Assembly (NCBI RefSeq): GCF_001039355.2
Contig: NW_019775413.1
Span: 875,219-939,218 of the forward strand
DNA length: 64,000 bases
Source: Lingula anatina
Taxonomy: Eukaryota > Brachiopoda > Lingulata > Lingulida > Lingulidae
Direction: 5' to 3'
Under the pieces are notes generated by a model that worked only from the letters and a program-made list of their open reading frames with translations, searched no databases and was not told where the DNA came from. Of this stretch, positions 11,801-22,500 are shown piece by piece; within the stretch, counting starts at the first letter, position 1; the number at the start of each line of letters is the position of its first letter. The position numbers and the translations under genes were made by a program.

Positions 11801-14800
11801 TCCCTTGCAATTTCTTCTCTGTATCGTTCTGCATCATCTTCATCCATTATTTCTTGTCTAAAAGATAAAGTAAATTTTCATTGAGTCAAATAGCCTTTTG
11901 TATAATAATTGTTTAAACAATTGACTCATTGGTCAAAGACATTTTAAGTCTTTTTACAAGAAATTTACTCTTATCTGTTTCCCATTAAATTTTGATGTCA
12001 AGGTTCTTAGCCAGAATGAAAAAATGAGACCAAAGATATTTCTACCAGCCAAAACAAGCTAGCTAAGGTTTAAATTATAGAGCCATTTTTAACATTAACC
12101 CAAGAGTTCATTAATGCCTGGAAAATCATTTATGAAACTTTTTTTGCTTATCTGCATTCACCTACAAAAAAATCAACTTACCAAGTGAAACATTTTTTTT
12201 GTTCTCTAATTTTTTTAGTTTTCATCATTTTCACCATTTCACATTTAAAAAAAGGTAAAAATTTGACATAACAATCATCCACGCTATAGCATTTCAATTT
12301 TATTAGACATGCACTTGAGGCGCCCTGAGATTCATGGGACACTCCAAACTTGTCTCCCTATCATCAGCATGCCTATACTGAAAGGAACATAGACAAGCTG
12401 ATAGTATTGGGGTGAGTTTCCAATGTCTTTTGAAACTCGGGCCAATTGGAAGTTGCCCAATTAAAAAAAAAAAGTACACAACTTACTTTTCCAACTTTTG
12501 CACCACTTGCAATTCCTGCTCTGCCAACGTGTTCAGCACCTCGCTATACTCATCCTCCTCGCCATCCGCCATACTGGCCAGCATCCTTCGTCTGGTCAAC
12601 TTCTCCTCCAGTGCGGCTCTCTGTCTGGATACCTCATCATCATAGATCTTATCAACCTTGAAATTTGACCAAAAAATTAAATGAAGCTAATGCCTTGATC
12701 AAAAGTCAATATTTGTAAAGATTATTCACGTATATCATGTATTTGTCTGGATACCTAATTATCACAGGTGGTATACACCTTCAAAATAACATTAAAACGC
12801 AAATATGTTGATTTGAATAGATTATATAGAATAATATAATGAATAAAATAATGCTTTACCACTACTGACAATGAGCAAAATTAAAATCATTATCAGTAAT
12901 TATCAGTTTATTTCCCAAGCTTCTGACAACAGAATTTCTACATTTTTATAGATAGAAGCAACTTTGTACCTTCTCCTGGTTTTTCTGATGCTCATTTATT
13001 ATCCAGTCAGCTTGCTGTTGGTTCAGTTCTCCTTGTTCAACAATCTGTGACAGACATTGCCTTTGTATATCTTTAACTGCAGCTCTCTTTTTGATAGAAA
13101 ATTCCTGAAAAAAGAACACACAATATTAAAAACCTATTGAAGTAAACATAAGATACACTGCTTTTATCCGATAACAAGTTCTTTTTAAATAAATGTAAGA
13201 GGAACATTTTGTTCACTACTCTGTCATATCAATTTTTTCCTGGGCAATAAGTGTTGACTTTCAATGGCTCACAGATGAAATTACAGTTTAAATCATATTT
13301 CAAATATCTGTATTTAAAATGGGTTAGTTTTGGAACACACAGAATGCCTCAAACTGTGTGGTTTGAAAAATTTTTACGAACCTTCCTTAGTTTCTCCGAC
13401 TCCTCATCCTGTTCCAGTTTCAGTAAATGGACGGCATCTTGCTGCTGAATATCATGCTCTTTTCTCAGTATTTCAAACACTTCTGCTTTCTCCTTAAATT
13501 GTAAAAATATGATTATTCTAAAATGATGTGGAGTGGGATAAGTGACAAAATTTAAAAATCTAACATATTTCTTGTTCTGCTTGCCCTGTTGTTTCAATGC
13601 TTGAACTCTTTCTTTTTATGGTTGTTCAATAATTCATTATGAAAAAATGAGAGAAAATGCAAAACTGGTCAGTGCATTTGTACCTCAATCCAAATGCCAA
13701 AAGATCACAAAGAAATATAAATTTTCATCAGTCATTGTCGAGTTTTAATATTAAATCTATAACAGTGAGACAGTGAAATACTGGTGTGTTCCTCTACTGA
13801 ATTTAATAATTACCTCATCGGAGGCAGTATTCATCTGTCTCTCCAATTTATCCTTTTCTTCTTTTTGTTTCTTCAAAATGATTGATATTTGTTCCTATGA
13901 AATAATTAACAATGAATTGTAAAACATATTCAATGTAATATATAAATCAGCACACCACAGTTACATAATCATTGGAAGTACATTTTTCTATAATATGTTT
14001 TTCTACAAAAACAATCCATCTGTAAAAATAATTTTTTCCTCCCCTTTCCAATTTTGATATAACTAAAACTTCTGAAAATTAAATCGACCAGTCAAATTTA
14101 AACAAATAAGTACAAAATAAGTGAATCCACAATTCTGTGAAGTGAAGCTTTGAAATTTACCTTATTCTTTATACTAATCATTCTAAACACCTCCTCCATG
14201 GCAACTTTGTACTGATTCTCCATGCTAGCTTCCATTTCTTTGACTTTCCTCATAAACTCCTTAAGGGCAGCTTCTTCCTTTTGGCGACTGATGTCACCAT
14301 TTTTTCTCAAACTTTCAATAAGCATGGTTAAAGCTTGCTGTGAGGAATTGTAACGCTGTTTCTCAATTTCTGTATCAGTTGTGATGGTAGATGCAATGTC
14401 AATGCTGGAGAATGAAAAGAAAACACTTCAGATATATTTTGCTTTCAAATGATTGAGATCTTAAATAAACCAATGATGACACATGAAATTCCTCACACTT
14501 ATTTACCATATGGTCCTACGTGTACAAGACTTAAGATGTATTATTATTATTATCATTATTATTATTATTAGAACCACAGAGACAGGTCAGTCACTATTGG
14601 ACCTCAAAACGGTTCATTTGCCCATGAAAAAAAAAACATTGATCCATTTATAGGATATTGATAGGCCTAGTTCTAAGTGCAGAGGACAGAAGTCTTGTTA
14701 ATCATGCAACACAGTTTCAGTAATTATCATTTCTGATTCAGTTCTAGAAGTCCCCACCTGTCTAGAGCTCTGTTCTTCTGCAATGGATCTCCCATACAGT

Positions 14801-15152
14801 GAATAACAACCAAACTTTCTTCTTCATCAACAGTGCTGAAAAAATAAAAAATTTTAAAATTACATAACAATTTACATATATCATAATATTCCTGTGAATG
14901 AATGATTTTTGTATTATGAAATTTAATAATAATGCTGACACTGTTGTCTTACTGTCTAAATACTGAGCAAAATTTGTAAAAAAAAACCCTCTCTAAAACT
15001 TATGTATTAATCAGAAAAATGTATGTTACTGCAGAATTATTAAAATAAATGGTGACTACTTGAAAAATTGTCAATTCCAACCTCTGATCCTTGATATTCT
15101 TGTAGCCTTTCTTCATGGCATGGTTTGCATTTGTTATTAGGCCATGTCGCAG
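5876..15152 (-). CDS. EVC2: EVC2 cytoplasmic coiled-coil exons and tail
   Basis: Twenty exons encode about 925 cytoplasmic residues dominated by Glu, Lys and Gln heptads. A recurring module appears at about residues 474 (LRKNGDISRQKEEAALKEF), 607 (IVEQGELNQQQADWIINEH), 826 (LKNNGFMEDDQIKQILKQH), 904 (LDNQVAVSDEERDRIMKEH), 1071 (LNTQGVMSDPDTQRVLEKH) and 1203 (LVKVGQFNEKEVADMINWLF). The last two exons give about 70 basic residues (GLGERARL, SAKKREPS, ARRNSG, KGRRKGSAQRR) with no Trp or Phe. ARRNS resembles a basophilic kinase site. In mammals the extreme EVC2 C-terminus anchors the complex through EFCAB7 and IQCE; this tail shows no obvious equivalent. Confidence 0.88.
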
Positions 15153-17547
15153 CTGTAATCAAAAGAATTTCATTTAATATATCTTAAAAGAACTTAAAAT
15201 GCACAAAATGGTGATAAAAAGATTTATCAAATACAAAATACAAAATGACAAGAAAAGTCTCAAAATATCAACTCATAAAAATAATAACTGATCTATACCA
15301 GTCTTATAATACTACTGACTTCTGCCTGTCATATATTCTCCTAGCATTCATCACACCTTTTAATCAATATTCAAATATAAGAAGTAGTCTTTTTTATTTT
15401 GCTATGCCCTGAAAGTTCACTCACATTGTCTGTGGATGGGGCAACTTCATTACCAATGCCATTCTTTGCTACTTTAACATACACCACAACTATCAAGAAC
15501 ACAATGGCTGCCCCCAGCAGCAAGGCCAGGAAAAATGACAGGGCTGTCAAACCATGCTGATACAGCAACTGAAATAAAAACAAATATATTAATGTAANTG
15601 TCAAAATGTACATAAATTGCCCTCCAGCAAAACTTCTCCCAAAAACTTTAATTAGATCATATGTACTCCATCACAACATAGTTTTTTCCTTTTTAATTTT
15701 CACTTCACTACCTATTTAAGGAACATTTTTGGAATTTGCCAATCATTTTCTGACTCTGAAGTGAGTCAGTTGAACAGTTACCACCTTTAAACTAGTCTTC
15801 AAAGTTATTCTGTGTTCATATCTATATATTGCAGCAGTTTTTTTTAGGGGGAGGGGGGGAGTATGCAATCTGTTGTAACAAAACACATACAGTTTTCACA
15901 TACCATCAGCTTTAGCTCCTATGAAACTCAAAGTGGCACAGACTGTAACAGCGCCACCAAAAGCAACACCACCAAGAGGAACGGTATCTTTGACAGTCAC
16001 ATTGACATCAACATTGGCATCCAGGCTCGGACCATGTCCCAGGACACCAATGGAAAATCCAGTAGTGGTTAAGACATTCTCTGATATGGAGAGATTTGTC
16101 ATTGTTGGAGCCGCCAGGGATGCAGCAAGGAAATTGGTATGTTGACCCAAGTTAACTTTAATCTAAGATAAAAAAATGTATTGAATAATTTTATTAGATA
16201 TATTTGTTCATGATGTACATGTAATATGTGGCCAAGCAAGTGTTTTTGTACCACTAAGAGAGAGAAGAAGAGAGCAGAACCAGTGGAACCTTTTTGAAGT
16301 GTTATCTTAATATCTAAGTATTGATATTTTCCAGTATACCGTTGCTGTTTTCACAGTGACCAGCAGCACAGGTATACTAATCAATAATGATTACATAATA
16401 CTAAGAACTCTAGTTGACAACAAATACAGATCATTATATAATAAATATGGAGACAGTTTTAACTTAACAATTAGATCAATACAAAAGATTTAATAGATAA
16501 ACGTATGAGACTAGGATTTTTTCACTGAAAAAAAACAATAACATGTTTACTACACTGTGTAGTAAACATATTATTGTTTTTTTTTTCAGTGGTTTTTAAT
16601 TTGAAGAAAAAAATCCTAGTCTCATAAGTTTATCCATTAAATCTTTTGTATTCAGTGTTAATTCAAAATTTAAAACAAGACACTGTTGTAACACAATTTT
16701 GCCTGCATATTTCTTAACCATTTGACAAAGATATAAATGCATTTTAATAAATTGGTGTTCTTAATTCATACAGTACCTGATTAACAGTTAAATTTCCAAG
16801 CACAGACTCCGCTGGCCTAACGTACATCCAAAAGTGTGCTGTATCCCCAGCTTGCACTTTCTGTGGATTGGAGAACACATTGATGAGGACATCCACCTTC
16901 CCAATGAACAGAGATTTGGAAGACGACACCATTCCATAATTCAAGGCATCACATGTTGTATTAACTGCAGCAGTGAAGTTATACGATGTTGCTGGTGTCA
17001 CAGACTCATTTACTCTCAGTACTACAGTAAACTGTAGAGTAGTATTGGAGAAATTCCCATAATCGGCAAAGTTTGATCCCCATGAAAAATCAACAGCTTT
17101 TGGTGTAGTTGTAATGGTGGTTGAATTAGCCTGGAGAAAGTCTACACCATCTACAACTTGTACTTCTGTATTCAGCACTTCAACATAGCTTTGAAACGTG
17201 ACATTGCAGGTTGTAATGTTATTGATATCAGAAGCACAGTTATTGGAATAAGTGAAATGCGGTATCTTCAGGGAAACAACCTCCAAGTCAAAAACACTGG
17301 CATCCAGGGCACCGAATGACACATTAAAGGTGACTGTCACATTGTCACCAGTGTAAGCTGCTGGACCTTGTCCAGGCCTCTCCACATAGTCTGTTGATAT
17401 TTGAACCTGAGACAGGCTAATACAGTCAGTAGAAACATTGCTTGATGACTGAGGTGAAGGCAGGGCATGTGCAATGCTAGTGACTGTGGATACAACTACC
17501 AAGGCACCCAGAGTGAAAGTGATTAAACTTGTCCTCAACCCCGACAT
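5876..17547 (-). CDS. EVC2: EVC2 (limbin), ciliary Hedgehog regulator
   Basis: Single-pass membrane protein that, with EVC, forms the EvC-zone complex at the base of the primary cilium and transmits Smoothened activity to GLI factors. Coding exons (5' to 3'): 17547-16777, 16162-15904, 15568-15425, 15152-15082, 14835-14758, 14404-14161, 13894-13814, 13492-13382, 13104-12970, 12656-12487, 11857-11698, 11472-11400, 11151-10847, 10637-10540, 10189-9988, 9834-9691, 9229-9128, 8694-8515, 8093-7924, 7595-7508, 7253-7093, 6521-6429, 5993-5876. This gives about 1318 residues; human EVC2 is near 1300. Order: signal peptide, glycosylated ectodomain (to about 343), transmembrane helix (about 350-380), long coiled coil (to about 1250), basic tail ending SAQRR. 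All junctions keep phase except exon 3 to the TM exon, so a micro-exon, an alternative acceptor or a base error is likely there. The start ATG is followed directly by the signal peptide and lies just after a 5' UTR acceptor. Confidence 0.93.
15425..17547 (-). CDS. EVC2: EVC2 ectodomain and transmembrane exons
   Basis: The first coding exon (17547-16777) gives a hydrophobic signal peptide (LITFTLGALVVVSTVTSIAHA), then a beta-rich region with many N-glycosylation sequons (NVS, NVT, NNIT, NFS, NTT, NES, NFT, NLT). This fits an extracellular N-terminus. Exon 16162-15904 continues the ectodomain (ends FIGAKAD-G, phase 1). Exon 15568-15425 encodes LTALSFFLALLLGAAIVFL plus a further hydrophobic VVVYV stretch, then a charged stop-transfer. 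The hydrophobic reading needs phase 0 at its 5' edge and so does not join the previous exon directly. Splicing at the internal acceptor GACAG/CC, about 21 nt further in, would restore the frame but lacks a good pyrimidine tract. Confidence 0.85.
16479..16651. mobile_element. Foldback (near-perfect inverted repeat) element in an EVC2 intron
   Basis: The left arm ATACAAAAGATTTAAT(A/G)GATAA through TATGAGACTAGGATTTTTT is mirrored by the right arm. The centre is TGTTTACTACAC-TGTGTAGTAAACA. The right arm carries about 15 extra bases. TCA flanks both ends (16476-16478 and 16652-16654), a possible 3-bp target duplication. Transcribed with EVC2, it would fold into a stem of roughly 75-80 bp. No ORF. 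Confidence 0.8.
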
Positions 17548-17565
17548 GTCACTAATAGCAATTTT

Positions 17566-18145
17566 CTGAAATTATAAATGCATATTATAGGATGGATTTT
17601 TGCAATCCCCATCATCTACAATGTTAATTTAGTCAGCTTGAATGTCAAATCAATAATAATTTATTTCTAAATTCTAGTCTACAAATTTATTATTTTAACG
17701 ATTGTATTGTATCAGCATTGAATAACTCTCAGTAAAGGTCAGTATAAAAAAAACTAGAAACAAGACATTTGATGGCTAGGGATGGCTACAGTGTACACAT
17801 GTAACTTTAAGTTTCACTTCACATGAGGTACATGTACTTACATGTAGTAATTGCTTGCAGAGAAGACGTACTTACCAATTTTCACTTTCACCAGTCCCTT
17901 GCGTACGCCAAGCAATATATTTGCGTAATATCTATAAATGTATATTAGTTTCTTTTGCTTCCATAAAAGTGCTCAAAAGGTCAAAAATGTGTGAGATTGC
18001 ACAATAATAACAATGGGCTATGTTGATCGCCAGTTGTGGAAACCATACTTCCGAGCACTTGTGCGTAGCCGTTTCAAGTTCTCCAATGCCTTGCCTCTCC
18101 ACAGTGTTCCATTCACGTTATTTGGTGATCGCGAGACGTCACACC
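17566..18145. promoter_or_regulatory. Shared bidirectional promoter of EVC2 and EVC
   Basis: The two genes diverge here. EVC2 has a non-coding first exon on the minus strand ending at 17876 (donor ATTG/GTAAGT). EVC has a non-coding first exon on the plus strand ending at 18177. The start sites therefore lie within roughly 18000-18140. The stretch holds more CpGs than the flanks, a CRE half-site (ACGTCA at 18137-18142) and, at 18138-18153, an imperfect palindrome GTCACA-CCAT-GGCGAC that loosely matches the RFX X-box of ciliary genes (two mismatches and a 4-nt spacer). No TATA box was identified. Confidence 0.6.
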
Positions 18146-18421
18146 ATGGCGACGGATACACTGCTCAGCAGTAACGAGTAAGGTTTTGACAGGTCTTTCA
18201 AGTTGGTATTATTTTAACTATTAAAAAATTACGTGACAACCCAATATCTGCCAGATTTATAATTTAGCATGTACTTATAGAAATAAAAATCAATTTAAGG
18301 TATCAAAACTGCTCAGTTACTTATTATTTGATTTCAGATTATTAAATCCGCAACCTAGTTTACCAACCTCGATTCAGTGCTGTGGAACATATTCTTATAT
18401 TACCACAAATAATGAGACTTA
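18146..18421 (+). promoter_or_regulatory. Spliced upstream ORF in the EVC 5' UTR
   Basis: An ATG at 18146 in good context (caccATGG) reads MATDTLLSSN to a strong donor (CGA/GTAAGG at 18177). If joined to the acceptor before 18340 (GATTTCAG/ATTATT), the frame continues to TAG at 18419-18421. That is about 38 codons closing just before the EVC ATG at 18453. It looks like a translational regulator rather than a protein gene. It is based on splice signals only. Confidence 0.4.
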
Positions 18422-18452
18422 GTCCAAGGTGTCGTTGAAAACAGAAGTTAAA

Positions 18453-19499
18453 ATGTCGGGCACCTGTGTGTCCATCACGATAGACCAGGAGCAGGACACT
18501 TGGGAGGCGGATAACCTTTGGATAGGCTTAGCTTTCTTGTTGGGTTTTATAGTTGGCGCGGCTATTGCTGGCGCTTGTGCCAAAGTGTGTATTAAAAGCT
18601 GGAGCAAAAAGAAGGTAGGCTTTATTGTTTTTGTGAACTTCTTCATCATGCTGGGGTTTTGTGCGGTAGAAAAATACTGATATCAATATAATACTGGGTA
18701 AAACAGATCAGTCAAATCCTTTCCTTTTGCATTTTTACTCATAAGGCAGTTAACTATTTAGTTAAAGTTTAGCTTTAAAGCATGCATGATGAGATGTTTT
18801 TATTTTTTTAAAGGCAAACAAACAGCACATTGTATCCACAAATATCCTAAAATGGTCTCTGTTGCACTTGTGTGCTTTCAGCTTAATTTCATAAAAATAT
18901 GCAAAAAAATCTTGTAATTTATATAGTGCAAAGATTAATACTAATAAATGAAAAAATGAATAAATAAAATAAAAAAATAAGATCAAGAATTACATTTTTG
19001 TATGTTACTGCACAGATGCCAACCACATCACACACGCTATTTTGTATTGTGACAAATGCTACTTGAGATCTGGCTGTAATATCTCCCAGCTAGGAATAAT
19101 GTCATTACATGTCATCAAATACAGTATAAACACAGCATGCCAGGGTGTCATTCATATCTTTCAGCAACAAGATGCAAAGGAAAGGCAGATGTTATTGCAG
19201 TATGATAACACATTCTCAGGAGCTCCACAAGAAGAAGATGATGAAGAAGAAGTTATTGAAGTGGTTACGTATGAAGTTGTTGACCCCTACGCACAAGCTA
19301 GTGATAAAGGAATGACTGAAGCCTTGGTCCAATCCAATAGGTATTTGTTGTGATTTCAAAACATTTTCAACTTTTAAAAATTGTTCTCATGCTGTGGAAA
19401 GTTTAAGTGAAAGTGTTTTATGTACTGTACTTATGTTGTTAACAATTGTAAATGTTCATATTCTTCATACATGTAGGTTTTATCACTGAAAAGTAAATT

Positions 19500-19536
<37 letters not shown>

Positions 19537-22500
19537 AATATGTAACCTTTTATGACTGGGATTGTTTCCAGTGTACTGGTAGTTTGTTGTATGTCAATTT
19601 AAACAGAATCTCAAAATCAAACTTTTTTTGCCTGAACACATAAAAGATTCAGTAAATTTGATGGCTTTATAATGCATGATTTATTGATATATAGTGAAGC
19701 AGCAGAAGTGAAACTTGGTGAACAAGACCTGGCAGCTATCTTAAGTATGGAAAATGAGATGATCCAGCAGAGGGCAAATGTACGTATCATTTTATGGGGG
19801 TCTTGTTGGCATACTTGTTCTCAAACCATAAAATGGGTCTCTCACCAAATACATGATGAATTGACAAAAGTTGTTGGGTGAAAATTGTCCACATCAGCCT
19901 ATTAATCATATATTTGATAATTACGTCTTATGACTATCAACTTCACATAAAGGGGTGGTGTGTATGAAAACTGATCTTACATATAAGGAAAATAATAATA
20001 TTGTGATAAATTATTACAACCTTGCATTACCTGGAAAACTGATAAGAAAAATGTCCAGTTGCTCAATTTTATGACTTCTTGTTGATGAAAAATTAATTGT
20101 TTGATTGATATTAATCCTTTCACATTTTATTTATTATAATTTATAAGATGTACTGTTGGCTACAATAAATGCTCTTTCTCTCTGTTAATTTTGTTGTTAA
20201 TTTTCATTCCAGAGTTTTGCGTACCTGCTGCAAATTCTTCTGAATCAGCTGGTCACAGCTGGAAGGGTGGCTGCAGAAACTGTTCCAACTTTGATTCTGA
20301 TGGTGCAAACTGATTTAATGCAAGCAATGGAAATCAGTCTACAGGAAGTAAAAGAGGAGGAAAAGGTAAACCTTGCAAGACAGTTTGTCGTGGAATGTAC
20401 AGAAAATTCCAAGGTGTTTTTATCATGTTTTTAAATATTTATAATATCAACAGCGTAGATTGTTAATTTAACGTTGCCTTCTGATTATCTGGAAAATGAT
20501 TCAGATATACAGCTTTAACATGGCATATATGTTTTAATTTAAATGATATTATATTCCAGAAATTGAGAGCAGATCCCAAACTGGCAGACAAACCAGAAGA
20601 ACTGAATCAGCAAATAGATGCTCTTCACCCCAAGATGCTACAAAAGATGGTAAACATTTATTCAGAAAACTTAAACATTTTAACAATTGTTTTAACAATT
20701 AAAATAGTTTTTGTGCAGCTTATACCACACACTATCTAGTATTTTCAAATAAATTTGTTTCTTGTTTTTTTTTTTTTTTTTGTAAAGTTGATGTGTTAAA
20801 TGGCACTTCAAATATGATATAAGATATTTGTTTGAATTAAATAGTATTGATTTCTCTTAGCTTTCATACATCAACAAAGAAGAGGAGAAAGTGAGAGAAG
20901 AATTGAGAAAACTCCCTGAGCTGAAGGAAGATGATGTAAGCCATTTTTTAAATAAAATATACCAAAAATTTGTTTCAGAAATATAATATAATTGTTAACT
21001 ACTGTATTGCTTATCAGATCTGTACATTTTAACCAGATTTGCCTGGCACCAAATATACAAGATAAATGTATATCATACTTCATGTAATGAAAATGTAAGT
21101 TCGCTGTATTTCCTGTTTAATAGTTATTGAATATTTTGCATTAGGAGGTAGTTGTTAAAATGTTTAATGATATTAATTTTGAATGTTTTTTAGGAATGTG
21201 TATTAAACAAATATCTTTTGGTGTTTAGGTTGAGGCCATTTTAACAAAACTCACTGAAGATGTCACAAGAGCTGAAGAGAAATTCAAGGAGGAACAAGCC
21301 AGACAAGCACTAGTGAGTTACCATTTCTGGAGTTTAATACAATACTATATGTAAATGATACAACCATGCAGTCATATATTCAGTTAACTAGTTAATGTGC
21401 AAGTAATTTCAGTAAAACAGAACGGAGAAAAATAATGAATCAGGACTCCATGGTTATTGCTGCATATGTTTTTTTTCTTTGTTTTTAATATGCTCTGTAT
21501 TTATTATTATTGTTATTATTATTTGGTTTCTAAAAGACTTGTCTCAAAAGATAGTTTACATGTAATTTTTGGCAGTTGTTTTAAAAATGTTTGATAAATT
21601 TACAGTACCTTGAAGACAGAATGGCAAGGAGAAGAGAAAATGCAGCAAGACTTTTAGAGAAAAAAGCAGAAAAGACTGATGACATTAAAACCCAAGTAGA
21701 ATCTTTTGATGCCACTTTAACCAATATGGTTGAAAATGGTCAATTGATTGAAAGGCAGAAAGATGAGCTTATGAAAGAATACCTGGAAAATTTAGAGAAA
21801 GCACAAACAGAATATCAAACAGGTATTTCATATTTTGGTCATTACATTATTCTTAAAGATATCAAGATGTGTGTTTGCATTTTTTTCATTGGTAGTTTGA
21901 GATGTGAAAAAATAAGGGTAGGGGAGAAGCTCTTTTTCCCCTAAACAAAACACGATGATTATGATCTTTGTTTGATATTAGGACCAACTGGTCATCATCA
22001 ACTGAATCAGGAATTATGTGCACACCAGCATTCAGAGAGAATCTTTGGGTTTTTTTTTTCTAGTTAAATTTAATTCACATTGAATTAAGTACAGTTTATA
22101 CTCAAACATTTTCTGGTTACAGAGGTTGCACAAAATGAACAGAAACTTGCTGAAAGGTTAAGAAAACTGAGAGAAAAGAAAATGAATGAATTACACAAAC
22201 AGCAGGCACAGGAAAAAGAAGAGTTCTTGAAGAAAGCTGGAAATTCACAAAAAGCAGTTCCATTCATAAATGTGAGTACCTTCCTATATATTATTTGCAC
22301 ATTGAAACATTTTAATGTAGTAACAATATTCATTTATCGAGGCAAATAAAATTTGAAGAAAACCAGAATTTAAGCAGGTTGACACAGTTTTAACACAGTA
22401 GGAAATGTGTCAAAAGTAGAAAATGTAGAAACTTCTTTGTTTAGAAAACCGAATAATTTATTTTTAATTTAGAATTATTGAATTATGCAAAAATAGATAA

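Noticed and set aside
10649-12661. Several Ser/Cys-rich plus-strand frames
   Set aside because: Antisense of EVC2 coiled-coil exons; Glu/Lys codons read backwards give Ser/Phe/Leu-rich frames.
15863-16145. Plus-strand frames opposite the EVC2 ectodomain exon
   Set aside because: Shadows of the minus-strand exon, which has the homology, signal context and splice sites.
18453-18680. Use of the upstream in-frame GTG at 18429 as the EVC start
   Set aside because: Animal initiation prefers ATG; 18453 is the first in-frame ATG and gives the expected short N-terminus before the transmembrane helix.
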